Virus record (IMG/VR): IMGVR_UViG_3300010430_000496
Coordinates: 1-22,271 of that record
Length of the DNA: 22,271 nt
Strand: one strand, 5' to 3'
DNA from: a virus
This document shows, piece after piece, positions 7,484 to 14,365 of this stretch (position 1 is the stretch's first letter; the number at the start of each line of letters is the position of its first letter). Made by a program: the position numbers and the translations under genes. The notes beneath the pieces were generated by a model that saw only the letters and a program-made list of their open reading frames with translations, ran no database searches and was not told where the DNA came from.

Positions 7484-8874
7484 TAACCGTTGACTCTACG
7501 TCTGCTGATTTCAACTACCACTTTATAACTCGATGCTTGGTCATTAACTCCTGACTTCATCACAAGTCTCGTGTCAGTTACACACGCTTGAACAAGACCT
7601 GTACTTGCTTCACCTTGATTTAAACCAAACAAACTATTTCCCCAAAGGAATACACGAGGGCTGTTTAATAGTGATTTAATCAAGGGAGTTAAGTTTTCGG
7701 GGTCGCCTCCAATCGTACTTAACTCATAGGTCGTAGTCGTGTGGACATCCGTACTTCTTTTGCCTCCTGAATAAGAATTCCGCTTGTATGCTGTATTGCC
7801 TGTCCCGGTAGCATCAAAACTGTTTCCCCCTGATGTTCTATAGGTCTTCTTGTCCATAGCTTGAGACTCCATGACTTTGCCTAGCATGGGTAAGTTGTCA
7901 ACCCCTCCTTTGCTATTCCACCAATGAAGCGAAAAAACCTGGTCATCTGTGACATATCTACCACATGAAACCCTCTCGAATCTATAAACAGAAGACACTT
8001 CGTTACCTGATAGGGTTGTGCTGCTTGCCATTTGAACATCATAGTGCGTCCAACCTGAGTTGCCTGCATCACTTGGTCTAAGGCTCGTGTCTATAGATTG
8101 GCTCTTTAAATTGTAAGTCCCCACACCTGCGTAAATGAGAGACTGAGCATCGGTTAATCCGACTGTAGGAAACGCCCCTCCTTGGAGCGCATCATTATCA
8201 AAGTACCCCGTGTTCAAAGCAATCGCTCCTTCAAAATAGCTTACGTGCATATAAGCTCCATTTGAATTCAAGTCTGTTCCATTTATAAAAGCTAAGGCAC
8301 TTGGCATTGACACGCTTGCGCTCGTATATAGAATGCTTGTTTTATATAATTCTGATGACAATTCTTTAATGTCACTCAGGAAGCGATCGCGCGAGTCAAC
8401 GAATTTATAGCGCGTAGAATTCGTATTTGGTGAAGATTGAGTTGCGCTAACAAACTGACCATTGACAACAACAACGTCTGTATCGAAAGCATCTGTCAAC
8501 ACTACCGTTGGAGCAGTCCCAGGAGAGGTGGTAAACTCATAACCAAAACGCATGGTAAAAGTCTTGAGTGCAGAAGTGTTGATTGAGAAAATCTCCGTTG
8601 TATCAACTGAACCATTTATATCGATTGCTCCTAATTGGTACGGGTTGTCATCTTGGTAGACATACCCCTCACACACTCTTTGCGTATTGAAGACTGCCGC
8701 GTTTGCGTTGTTAGGCAATTGCTTTAGCTTCATCAACTCAGCACCCCCTACCCTGATTGAGCATATATATCTATAGTCAGGTTCAGCCGTGTTCGTCGTG
8801 TCATTGACAACGTAGATAAGGTCATCCCATGCGCCTTGCAGACCTGTGGTGGATTGATTTACTGTATACGCCAT
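7483..8874 (-). CDS. Phage structural protein, tail-associated (463 aa)
   Basis: The N-terminus (GLQGAWDDLIYVVNDT..., PDYRYICSIRVGGAELMKLKQLPNNANAAVFNTQRV) matches a pattern I associate with tail-associated structural proteins of marine and gut Bacteroidota phages: a Trp-containing strand, an R-Y-x-x-x-V/I strand, a P-N-x-x-x-x-x-F/V-[ND] turn, then a Y-V strand. The rest is Ser/Thr/Asn-rich and beta-like, with no membrane segment or enzyme motif. Its start shares the TAATG overlap with the connector gene upstream, and its stop overlaps the start of the 1016-residue protein in the same way, so the three are probably co-translated. It could be a major tail or tail-tip protein; no closer call is possible by eye. 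Confidence 0.6.
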   Translation of the reverse strand: MAYTVNQSTTGLQGAWDDLIYVVNDTTNTAEPDYRYICSIRVGGAELMKLKQLPNNANAAVFNTQRVCEGYVYQDDNPYQLGAIDINGSVDTTEIFSINTSALKTFTMRFGYEFTTSPGTAPTVVLTDAFDTDVVVVNGQFVSATQSSPNTNSTRYKFVDSRDRFLSDIKELSSELYKTSILYTSASVSMPSALAFINGTDLNSNGAYMHVSYFEGAIALNTGYFDNDALQGGAFPTVGLTDAQSLIYAGVGTYNLKSQSIDTSLRPSDAGNSGWTHYDVQMASSTTLSGNEVSSVYRFERVSCGRYVTDDQVFSLHWWNSKGGVDNLPMLGKVMESQAMDKKTYRTSGGNSFDATGTGNTAYKRNSYSGGKRSTDVHTTTTYELSTIGGDPENLTPLIKSLLNSPRVFLWGNSLFGLNQGEASTGLVQACVTDTRLVMKSGVNDQASSYKVVVEISRRRVNG

Positions 8875-9533
8875 TATAGAGATATTTTAATAGTATATAT
8901 ACCCGTGATGTTTTTTTGTACGAACATGGCAACATCCTTTCCAATTGCGACCCTAAGCCTTCTCTTTGAACGCTTCCAACCTTTGTCTAAAGCTATTGCA
9001 TAGTAGTCACTTGGAGCGATTCCATAGTTATAAATGTTCCCACTAATTGCCCTCACCAATTGACTCCGTTTTACGAACCTTCCTTTTTCATCTCGCACCT
9101 TACCAAATGGCTTTTGAACTACCCACCGATCAATGCCTCCTCTTAGAGTTCCTGATGATTCTTGCTTCTTACCTGAGCCAAACTTAAATGGACTTTTGGG
9201 TGCGCGGTTACTATACGGCAACTTGCTCTTCCCGTTCTTGGGCTTGGGCTTGTTGGGGTTAGCACCTTGAACTCCTTGTTCTACAAAGTCCCAATAAGGA
9301 ACTTCACCTTGGAACACGAGTTCAATGCTATTCTTCGACCCCTCGATGGAATAGTAAAGCGACTTGCTTAGGTTTCCCGTTACAACCTTACCTTGTTTTT
9401 TCAGTTCCTTCCTTGCAATACTTACAACGGTATCACCCATGCGGTTCAGGGCTTTGGCTAGAAAGTCAAACTCAATAGGGGTTTTCTCCCCGTCAATATC
9501 AATAAAGAATTGGAGTTTATTGGTACGGCGCAT
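8874..9533 (-). CDS. HK97 gp10-like connector/tail protein
   Basis: About 219 residues from the ATG at 9533 (MRRTNKLQFFIDIDG). An upstream ATG at 9569 is open but would overlap the previous gene more. HK97-gp10-like proteins sit at the head-tail interface or cap the tail. Supporting features are a helix with MGDTVVSIARKELKKQG, the phrase VVTGNLSKSLYYSIEG (family pattern TGxLxxSL), then YWDFVEQGVQGANP and a C-terminal region with AISGNIYNYGIAPSDYYAIALDKG. A very basic insert (KPKPKNGKSKLPYSNRAPKSP, about residues 95-115) is a notable feature. It lies between the 154-residue virion protein and the 463-residue structural protein. The exact place in the virion is inferred. Confidence 0.65.
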   Translation of the reverse strand: MRRTNKLQFFIDIDGEKTPIEFDFLAKALNRMGDTVVSIARKELKKQGKVVTGNLSKSLYYSIEGSKNSIELVFQGEVPYWDFVEQGVQGANPNKPKPKNGKSKLPYSNRAPKSPFKFGSGKKQESSGTLRGGIDRWVVQKPFGKVRDEKGRFVKRSQLVRAISGNIYNYGIAPSDYYAIALDKGWKRSKRRLRVAIGKDVAMFVQKNITGIYTIKISL

Positions 9534-9981
9534 CACACAGGTTGATGACGTTTGGAAGCCTGATGTCAAACTGTGTAGACCATCCGGTTAGGAGGTTGTC
9601 GAACCTTGCCGTAAATGGGTCACACGCTATAGGCAAGTCAAAGTTCCACATACTGTCAACTGTGGTGTTGCCATCGTAAATCGCAAAGCGAAACTTGGCT
9701 GCTACGTCTTGGAGGATGAGAAAGGTTTCAGCATAAATCTGGGTCAGAAGCTCATCCTGTTTTTCAATGCATAGGTCAGCGACTATGATTTCATAGGTGA
9801 AGGTCGTAACGCTTGCATCCAAATCAGCCGCACTACATTGAGCATATAGAAGGGGGTACTTGTCAACGTCAAGTTTCTCCATGTCTAACCTCTCTAGGCT
9901 AAAGGTGTGAAAGCTCTTGAGTTGGTCGTGTTCGTTAACTATATCTTGGAACGTCTTGTTTATGTCAACTACTGTTTGCAT
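9517..9981 (-). CDS. Phage virion protein, tail-completion-like (154 aa)
   Basis: I chose the start at 9981 (MQTVVDINKTFQDIVNEHDQ). It overlaps the stop of the frameshift extension upstream as TGATG, whereas the longer open frame to 10125 runs through the chaperone gene. The protein shows a pattern seen in small head-tail proteins of Bacteroidota phages: a helix (FQDIVNEHDQLKSF), YPLLYAQ, a strand pair FTYEIIVADLCIEKQDELL, a helix with AETFLILQDVAAKF, and an end with F-x-x-x-L-x-G-W (ARFDNLLTGWSTQFDIRLP). This is consistent with a tail terminator or connector, but that is inferred from neighbours. Confidence 0.6.
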   Translation of the reverse strand: MQTVVDINKTFQDIVNEHDQLKSFHTFSLERLDMEKLDVDKYPLLYAQCSAADLDASVTTFTYEIIVADLCIEKQDELLTQIYAETFLILQDVAAKFRFAIYDGNTTVDSMWNFDLPIACDPFTARFDNLLTGWSTQFDIRLPNVINLCDAPYQ

Positions 9982-10717
9982 CAGATTTTCACTTTGTCTT
10001 GGAGGTTCAGGTCTTTCTCGTAAGCCATAAAAGTAAGGGCTTGCTCTATATATATATTTTGGACGGCATCCATTTTTAAAATATCGCCTTGAGCCAACTG
10101 ATAGAGGATGCCATACCACCCCCACTTTTGATGGAGGCCATCTCCTGAGCCTTCTCCATCTCCTGCAAAGAGCGTTGCGTAGTGGAAATTAATTCCTCTT
10201 CTATGCGACAAAAAAAAACAATCGCAGCAACTGCTATGTTCATGGGCAAATCAAGCATGGCCTCAGACCTCCTCTTGCTGTTTGTATAAGATCGGATGTT
10301 GTATCCCTCGCCCTTCTCTTCGACCACCTCTCTGAATAGACACGCACAAACCTTTTCCAATACCTCAAACATACCATCTCGACAAAGCGTCTCAAGGTCT
10401 GCATACTCTCCAACCGTCAACCTCGACCAATCAGGAATGAATCCGTAGTCCACATCCTTCAATCGAAATCTCCTCACCAAAGGAAGCTTCAAAGCAAAGG
10501 GGTCGGGTTCACTTATTAGCCAATTGATTGTTCCCGATGCTTTCTCAATGCTTTCCCAGGATGCATTTTTCAACGTGCCTTCTGGTAGGTCGGCAAGAAG
10601 TTCAATGCACTTGCGCTGTGCGACGTAGGCATCTTCCTCTTTCTCGTAGAGTTTCCATAGCTTCTTGTATTGACCAACGGTGATTTCCGAATAGTCGTCA
10701 GGTAATATGATTTTCAT
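9981..10717 (-). CDS. Putative -1 frameshift product (GT-like form) of the tail chaperone
   Basis: The short form's codons GTT TTT TTT TGT lie in a run of nine T (10210-10218). A -1 slip at T TTT TTT joins its first 169 residues to a second frame that reads LSHRRGINFHY..., GDGEGSGDGLHQKWGWYGILYQLAQGDILKMDAVQ and ends EKDLNLQDKVKI at 9981, giving about 245 residues. The second frame's only in-frame start near its beginning is a TTG inside the T run. Its last 45 residues look like real protein, and its stop overlaps the next gene's ATG (TGATG), as in a coupled operon. Sequencing error in the homopolymer is the main alternative; both frames beyond the run look protein-like, which argues against it. 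Confidence 0.55.
10076..10717 (-). CDS. Tail assembly chaperone-like protein, short (G-like) form
   Basis: The start at 10717 (MKIILPDDYSEITVGQYKKLWK) overlaps the terminase stop as ATGA; the longer frame to 10762 would run inside the terminase gene. The 213-residue protein has a helical N-terminal half, then YGFIPDWSRLTVGEYADLETL, VCACLFREV, and a C-terminal LPMNIAVAAIVFF followed by a charged helix (IEEELISTTQRSLQEMEKAQ). I recall this layout in chaperone-like proteins of Bacteroidota phages, which coat the tape measure before tail tube assembly. The call rests on that recall, the tail neighbours, and the -1 frame that extends it exactly as lambda gpG becomes gpGT. Its placement directly behind the terminase is unusual. 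Confidence 0.6.
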   Translation of the reverse strand: MKIILPDDYSEITVGQYKKLWKLYEKEEDAYVAQRKCIELLADLPEGTLKNASWESIEKASGTINWLISEPDPFALKLPLVRRFRLKDVDYGFIPDWSRLTVGEYADLETLCRDGMFEVLEKVCACLFREVVEEKGEGYNIRSYTNSKRRSEAMLDLPMNIAVAAIVFFCRIEEELISTTQRSLQEMEKAQEMASIKSGGGMASSISWLKAIF

Positions 10718-11877
10718 TGGATAACGTAAGTGCCTTTCTTTCGCAGAAGTTTGTTGAGACATACATAGCGTACAGCGTCCACCGCGTGATTGAAAGAATC
10801 GACGGGAATTGGAAGTGTTCTCAGGTCTTTATCTTGCTTCCACTTATAGTTCCTAAACTCCTTCTGAATGTTTATGCTCGTATCCTTGATGTAGAGCTTG
10901 TGTCTTCGCATCAAGTCAATGCCTATGCGTATTGAGTCAGCCCCCTTTTTAGCAGGCTTAATATTAAACCCTCCTTGGCTGTCTCCTCGGTGTATCTCGT
11001 GAATCGCTTTGGGTTCTGCTGAGTCTGCAATTATCTCTTCGTGTCTTGCAATTCCGCACTCTCTCAAATGAGCGATGATGTCTGAGTTGGTCATGCCTCC
11101 TTGATACAGATGCTCCTCAATGTATAGTTCGTTGTCACGAATCGACACCTTCACTAATGCTGTTGGGTCTGCACTAAAGCCCCAATCAATTCCCCATGCG
11201 ACTAGCTTTGCATCTTCAGGAAGTTCTGTATAGATGTGACTGTTGAAGATGGTCGCCCTACTCTTACCCCTCTCTCCCAATCCGTAAACTCTCCAGTAGT
11301 CTTCATCTGTTTCTTTGAGTCGTTCGATCTCCTTAATTGTTTCTTCCCCAAGGAAGGGATTATCCAAGTAGGTGCTTTTAAAGAACGAGCAGTCATCCCT
11401 CGGAATGACCTCATCGTACAACCAATGAAACTCCATCGACGGGTTGAAATCGCAGATGAGTTTGTCCGTACAACGAAGGCTGATTTGACGAAAGGATTCC
11501 AATGACAGTTCATTAGCCTCATTCAGAAAAGCAAAATTTCGTTTCGCTCCCCTTAATTTCTGAGGCTCGGAAGCGGCAATGAAACACCATGTATTTCCAA
11601 AGAGGTTATATGTGTTCTCGGTCTTGTTGTGGTTTCGCTCATCATACCAATCTTCATTGTTTAGTATGGTGAAGAAGTCACGCATGACTGATGCCCTCAA
11701 AGACGGAAAACTCTCCCTAATTACGTCAATCGAGTAGCCTGCATTTTGATAGGTGTAACACCATTGAATCAAGCAAGTAAGGATTGACCATGTCTTGCCC
11801 GATCTTGTGCCGCCCTGGAAAACAGCCACCCTAGTTTTGCAACCTAGAAGGTCATAGTACGTCTTCGATTGTTTCAT
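10714..11877 (-). CDS. terL: Terminase large subunit
   Basis: This is the DNA-packaging ATPase and headful/cos nuclease that docks on the portal. The start at 11877 (MKQSKTYYDLL) is preferred to 11907, which overlaps the small-subunit gene more. With this start there are 387 residues. The Walker A motif GGTRSGKT is at 22-29 and the Walker B FAFLNEAN has its catalytic Glu near 120. The RNase H-like nuclease domain has Asp in WGIDWGFSADPT (about 231), IADSAEP (about 285), and DSFNHAVDAVRY (about 360-367). The stop forms an ATGA overlap with the chaperone-like gene. No portal gene follows, which is atypical. The family is clear; the packaging type (cos or pac) cannot be read from sequence. Confidence 0.95.
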   Translation of the reverse strand: MKQSKTYYDLLGCKTRVAVFQGGTRSGKTWSILTCLIQWCYTYQNAGYSIDVIRESFPSLRASVMRDFFTILNNEDWYDERNHNKTENTYNLFGNTWCFIAASEPQKLRGAKRNFAFLNEANELSLESFRQISLRCTDKLICDFNPSMEFHWLYDEVIPRDDCSFFKSTYLDNPFLGEETIKEIERLKETDEDYWRVYGLGERGKSRATIFNSHIYTELPEDAKLVAWGIDWGFSADPTALVKVSIRDNELYIEEHLYQGGMTNSDIIAHLRECGIARHEEIIADSAEPKAIHEIHRGDSQGGFNIKPAKKGADSIRIGIDLMRRHKLYIKDTSINIQKEFRNYKWKQDKDLRTLPIPVDSFNHAVDAVRYVCLNKLLRKKGTYVIQ

Positions 11878-12145
11878 CTTCGAACCATGACGGAGGTTTG
11901 ATTTCATCGTTTATAGTCACATCCATCTCTGATTGCTTAGGCATGAAGTAAGGGAAGAGAGAGCTGAGGGCTTTCAGATACTTCTCTGTAGACTCCTCAC
12001 GAAGCAACTGAAGGGAGTCTTTGATGTTTCCGACCTCACCCTCCATCACCGCCACAAAGATGACTCTCGCCTCCTCTGTGACCTTGCTCTTTAATCCCTT
12101 TGGTTTCCCTTTTGGATTTCCGCTTGTTCCTTTTTTAAATGGCAT
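11852..12145 (-). CDS. Terminase small subunit (putative)
   Basis: The 97-residue protein starts MPFKKGTSGNPKGKPKGLKS. I took the ATG at 12145 rather than 12160 because the basic K-G-x-S-G-N-P-K-G-[KR]-P-K-G motif is the usual N-terminus of this family. The rest is helical (TEEARVIFVAVMEGEVGNIKDSLQLL, YLKALSSLFPYFMPKQ), with an acidic tail. Such proteins sit just upstream of terL and bind the packaging site. The gene overlaps the terL start by 26 bases. No enzymatic motif is expected. The call depends partly on position; the basic motif also occurs in uncharacterised phage proteins. Confidence 0.7.
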   Translation of the reverse strand: MPFKKGTSGNPKGKPKGLKSKVTEEARVIFVAVMEGEVGNIKDSLQLLREESTEKYLKALSSLFPYFMPKQSEMDVTINDEIKPPSWFEDETIEDVL

Positions 12146-12296
12146 CTTCAAAAAATTCAATGTTGTCTTCGCATATCTCCTCTAAGTCTCTCCCCGATTC
12201 GTCTTGCAAAATGTCAGGGTACATCCCATTCGTGTACCACTCAAGTACCACATTCCACACCTCAAGGTTCGTTAAATCTTTATCGCCTATTCTCAT
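12135..12296 (-). CDS. Small acidic hypothetical protein (53 aa)
   Basis: An uninterrupted frame runs from ATG at 12296 (MRIGDKDLTNLEVWNVVLEW) to TAA at 12135, overlapping the small terminase start by 11 bases. It fills what would be a 150-base gap between two genes, and its acidic C-terminus (DLEEICEDNIEFFEDAI) reads like real protein. No family is recognised. Position suggests a packaging or late-control accessory. Confidence 0.6.
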   Translation of the reverse strand: MRIGDKDLTNLEVWNVVLEWYTNGMYPDILQDESGRDLEEICEDNIEFFEDAI

Positions 12297-12314
12297 TGCA
12301 TTTCATTGATATTA

Positions 12315-12527
12315 TCAATAGGACTCACAGACTTGACGTAACCAAATTGCCATCTCCGTTTGAGTAGGAGCATAGAAGAAATTAGGCGTGAGTTTATTCA
12401 TGTTGTATCTCCACAAGTCTACGAAGTCTGCGTGTTCATAGCAGTAAGGGCAAAGCTCGCTGTCCCCATGCCTCTCACCTCCACAACATTCGCTTACCCT
12501 GAGTCCTTCCTTATAGTCCTTTTCCAT
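12315..12527 (-). CDS. Small putative zinc-binding protein (70 aa)
   Basis: The protein MEKDYKEGLRVSECCGGERH... carries two Cys pairs: CC at about residues 14-15 and CPYC at 27-30, the second followed by YEHADFVDLW. This spacing fits a small zinc ribbon found in many phage early regions, often annotated as hypothetical. The C-terminus (TQTEMAIWLRQVC) looks like an amphipathic helix. It overlaps the HTH gene upstream by 17 bases. It may help DNA binding by its neighbour; function is unknown. Confidence 0.65.
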   Translation of the reverse strand: MEKDYKEGLRVSECCGGERHGDSELCPYCYEHADFVDLWRYNMNKLTPNFFYAPTQTEMAIWLRQVCESY

Positions 12528-12774
12528 ACTGCTTGATTTTCTGAAACAAAGTGAGTGAAGTTGAAAGAGTGTACTTGGTTACATGGGTTGTTCCTCCCCA
12601 CCTGTTGCCTACCTCAATTGTCTGCGTGGTTATCTCGTGACCATCTGCTTTCAATTTAAATATGGTCTGCGCTAACCTTGTGTTTCCTAAGTCCTGAATT
12701 GCTTGAAGCGATGTAATCGAATCGTGTTCCTTCATGTACTCTAGGCATCTTGTCTTGTGTGTTTCTTTAGGCAT
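12511..12774 (-). CDS. Helix-turn-helix protein (HTH_39-like)
   Basis: The N-terminal half (THKTRCLEYMKEHDSITSLQAIQDLGNTRLAQTIFKLKADGHEI) fits the short phage helix-turn-helix family in which S-I-T-S-x-x-A-I/x-x-L-G is followed by R-L-[AS]-x-x-I-x-x-L-[KR]-x-x-G. The second half (IEVGNRWGGTTHVTKYTL) looks like the beta-wing. At 87 residues the length is normal. It probably binds DNA as a regulator or as a replication/packaging helper. It overlaps the 120-residue unknown by eight bases. No operator is identified. Confidence 0.7.
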   Translation of the reverse strand: MPKETHKTRCLEYMKEHDSITSLQAIQDLGNTRLAQTIFKLKADGHEITTQTIEVGNRWGGTTHVTKYTLSTSLTLFQKIKQYGKGL

Positions 12775-13129
12775 CTTCTAGCTTGTTTTTAAAGTGTTGA
12801 ATTATCTGTTCAGTCTTCTGTTTGTAGAAGGTTTTAAAGTCACCCTTCTCTCCCTCCTGTTTCCATGTGATGAACAACACATTTCTCAACCTCTGACTCT
12901 GTGTCTTTGGCTCATCGAAAACATCCAACTCCAGCTTATCTAACTCTTCAACCTCCTCATGATTTACTTGCTCCTCAGCTCTAAAGTAAACCACACCAAA
13001 ACTATTAAGCATGGAGTCAATCTCCATCATCTCAGAACTTGTCTTCTCTTGAGTGATGAATCTTAGGCTCACCGATCTGTCCTTCCTTCTTTGATATCCA
13101 TCAAGGATTCCTGTGCTTAGGATTCGCAT
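12767..13129 (-). CDS. Conserved phage hypothetical protein (120 aa)
   Basis: I chose the ATG at 13129 (MRILSTGILDGYQRRKDRSV) over 13186, since the longer frame starts far inside the previous gene. The protein has a beta-rich N-terminus ending in LRFITQEKTSSEMMEIDSMLNSFGVVYFRAEE. The pattern T-Q-E-x-[ST]-x-E-x-M-x-x-[IL]-x-x-x-x-N-x-F-G recurs, from memory, in uncharacterised Bacteroidota phage proteins of about 130 residues. Its C-terminus (SQRLRNVLFITWKQE..., FYKQKTEQIIQHFKNKL) is helical and may carry an interaction surface. Such genes lie in early regions with recombination or replication genes. No catalytic motif is seen and no function can be assigned. Confidence 0.65.
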   Translation of the reverse strand: MRILSTGILDGYQRRKDRSVSLRFITQEKTSSEMMEIDSMLNSFGVVYFRAEEQVNHEEVEELDKLELDVFDEPKTQSQRLRNVLFITWKQEGEKGDFKTFYKQKTEQIIQHFKNKLEDA

Positions 13130-13533
13130 GAAGCCTCGTATGCCTTTTCCAGTTCTAACATCCTTGCTTCTACGCACGAACCGCAATGGGTTTTCTTGTG
13201 TCGCTTTGCAAATGTCCTTTGATACAAGTCAATGATAGCTTCCTGGTCACCTCTTACCAACTGACCTTTCCTTAATGCAGGTGCAAGTTTTTCCTCCCAT
13301 AGTTTTTTGTCTGCCTCGTTAAACGGTTCAAAGTATCTGAACTTTTTATTCAACCACTCCTTGCGCTTGTCGCACCCACAATCTTCTCCTGCGATTTTCT
13401 CAACTACCTCCTTGACTACATCGGGAATCAAGTTCTCGATAGTGTCACCTAATCCTTTTGGTGTTTTCTTGGAGGTGAGCTTTCGCTTTTTGGATACTTT
13501 TGTAGAGGGTATTTTTGGGGATTCCTGTGGCAT
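13117..13533 (-). CDS. Conserved Cys-containing phage protein (138 aa)
   Basis: The N-terminus is very basic (STKVSKKRKLTSKKTPKG), and the rest starts GLGDTIENLIPDVVKEVVEKI, followed by EDCGCDKRKEWLNKKF and, near the end, THCGSCVEARMLELEKAYE. The CGC and CGSC pairs could bind one zinc ion. I recall a GxGDxxEx...C-x-C...R-K-x-x-x-N-x-x-F pattern in small proteins of Bacteroidota phages and prophages. It overlaps the sigma-like gene by 89 bases; the conserved part begins inside that overlap, so the overlap is probably genuine. Possibly a DNA- or polymerase-binding accessory; this is inference. Confidence 0.6.
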   Translation of the reverse strand: MPQESPKIPSTKVSKKRKLTSKKTPKGLGDTIENLIPDVVKEVVEKIAGEDCGCDKRKEWLNKKFRYFEPFNEADKKLWEEKLAPALRKGQLVRGDQEAIIDLYQRTFAKRHKKTHCGSCVEARMLELEKAYEASCES

Positions 13534-13969
13534 CTGATAGGGTTCTTAGTGAATGTGAATGTAGATAGTAAGACTTAAAGACGTTTGCATCAAACCATCT
13601 TACCTCTTCTAATATAGAAAAGACCATGTTCATTTGATTCTCAACGTTTTTTTCTCCTGTCTCTGTTTCGTTATTTAGATTTGATCGGACAATTTCAATC
13701 GGGTATCGGTCAGCATGGCGTTCTCTATGCTTCTTGTATTTGTAATAGAATCTTGACGACTTGCTGAATCCACAAATTGCCAAAGTCCTACAGATATATT
13801 TCATCAACTCACCCCTCTCGCACATCTCCTCGTGTTTCTCGTCTCCTTCCAGGTAGATTAAAAACAAGTCGTTGAGCAAGTCACCGCCATACTCTTCGCC
13901 CACATACTTGTTCGCTAACCCAAGCAAATAATCATAGTTCGAATTGATGAAGAGCCTCACGCAACTCAT
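13445..13969 (-). CDS. Sigma-70-like phage transcription regulator
   Basis: The 174-residue protein has the two-part layout of a small sigma factor. The N-terminal region has GGDLLNDLFLIYLEG (like the region 2 helix D-L-x-x-[ED]-x-F-L) and then MKYICRTLAICGFSKSSRFYYKYKK. After a variable linker comes a region-4-like HTH: WFDANVFKSYYLHSHSLRTLSDATGIPKNTLYKSIQKAKAHL. Proteins like this occur in Bacteroidota phages and probably direct host RNA polymerase to late promoters; no promoter for it can be proved here. It starts at an ATGA overlap with the NinG-like gene and stands between the early and packaging blocks, a good place for a late switch. Confidence 0.65.
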   Translation of the reverse strand: MSCVRLFINSNYDYLLGLANKYVGEEYGGDLLNDLFLIYLEGDEKHEEMCERGELMKYICRTLAICGFSKSSRFYYKYKKHRERHADRYPIEIVRSNLNNETETGEKNVENQMNMVFSILEEVRWFDANVFKSYYLHSHSLRTLSDATGIPKNTLYKSIQKAKAHLQENTKRIR

Positions 13970-14361
13970 CCCTCAAACAGCTTCTCGTAATGTTTCCGCA
14001 TCTCTATAATTTCAGCGGTCGCAAACTTCTTCGTTTGGTTTGACAACCTTATAACTTCATCGGCTGTACCTTCACCAAACTCTTTATCTAACCTCTGACC
14101 AAACAAGTATTGTTGACCCCCGTTTGTCATGTTACATTTCTTACATTGCGGAGCCATATTGACTAGCCCTTCTGATGGCTTATACAACCACCGGGTAGAA
14201 TATTTGGCTCTTGTTTGGAAGTGACCGTTGTCAACCTCTTGCCATTTTTTTACCCTAGAGCAAGTCCAACAAGTCACATATCCTGAGTCGTCTGCGTTAC
14301 TACTTCGAACGTATCGGCTCAAAGCAGCGTCAAGCTTTCGGATTTCTGTGGCTCTACCCAT
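13966..14361 (-). CDS. ninG: NinG/Rap-like recombination nuclease
   Basis: NinG (Rap) of lambda resolves branched DNA in phage recombination. This 131-residue protein matches the core: a Cys pair C31-x-x-C34 (TCWTCSRVKKWQEVDNGHF), His47 in the NGHF motif, and a second pair C73-x-x-C76 in MAPQCKKCNMTNGGQQYLFG, a zinc-finger/HNH-like arrangement. Lambda NinG is near 200 residues, so this is a short form lacking N-terminal sequence, which is common in Bacteroidota phages. It begins four bases after the methyltransferase stop and overlaps the sigma-like gene by an ATGA, so it is probably in the same transcript. The family call is firm; substrate is inferred. Confidence 0.82.
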   Translation of the reverse strand: MGRATEIRKLDAALSRYVRSSNADDSGYVTCWTCSRVKKWQEVDNGHFQTRAKYSTRWLYKPSEGLVNMAPQCKKCNMTNGGQQYLFGQRLDKEFGEGTADEVIRLSNQTKKFATAEIIEMRKHYEKLFEG

Positions 14362-14365
14362 GTAG

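Noticed and set aside
9517-10125. Longer start for the 154-residue virion protein
   Set aside because: The extra 48 residues run through the chaperone-like gene and its extension, are rich in Arg/Tyr/Pro and look like shadow translation; the TGATG start at 9981 is better.
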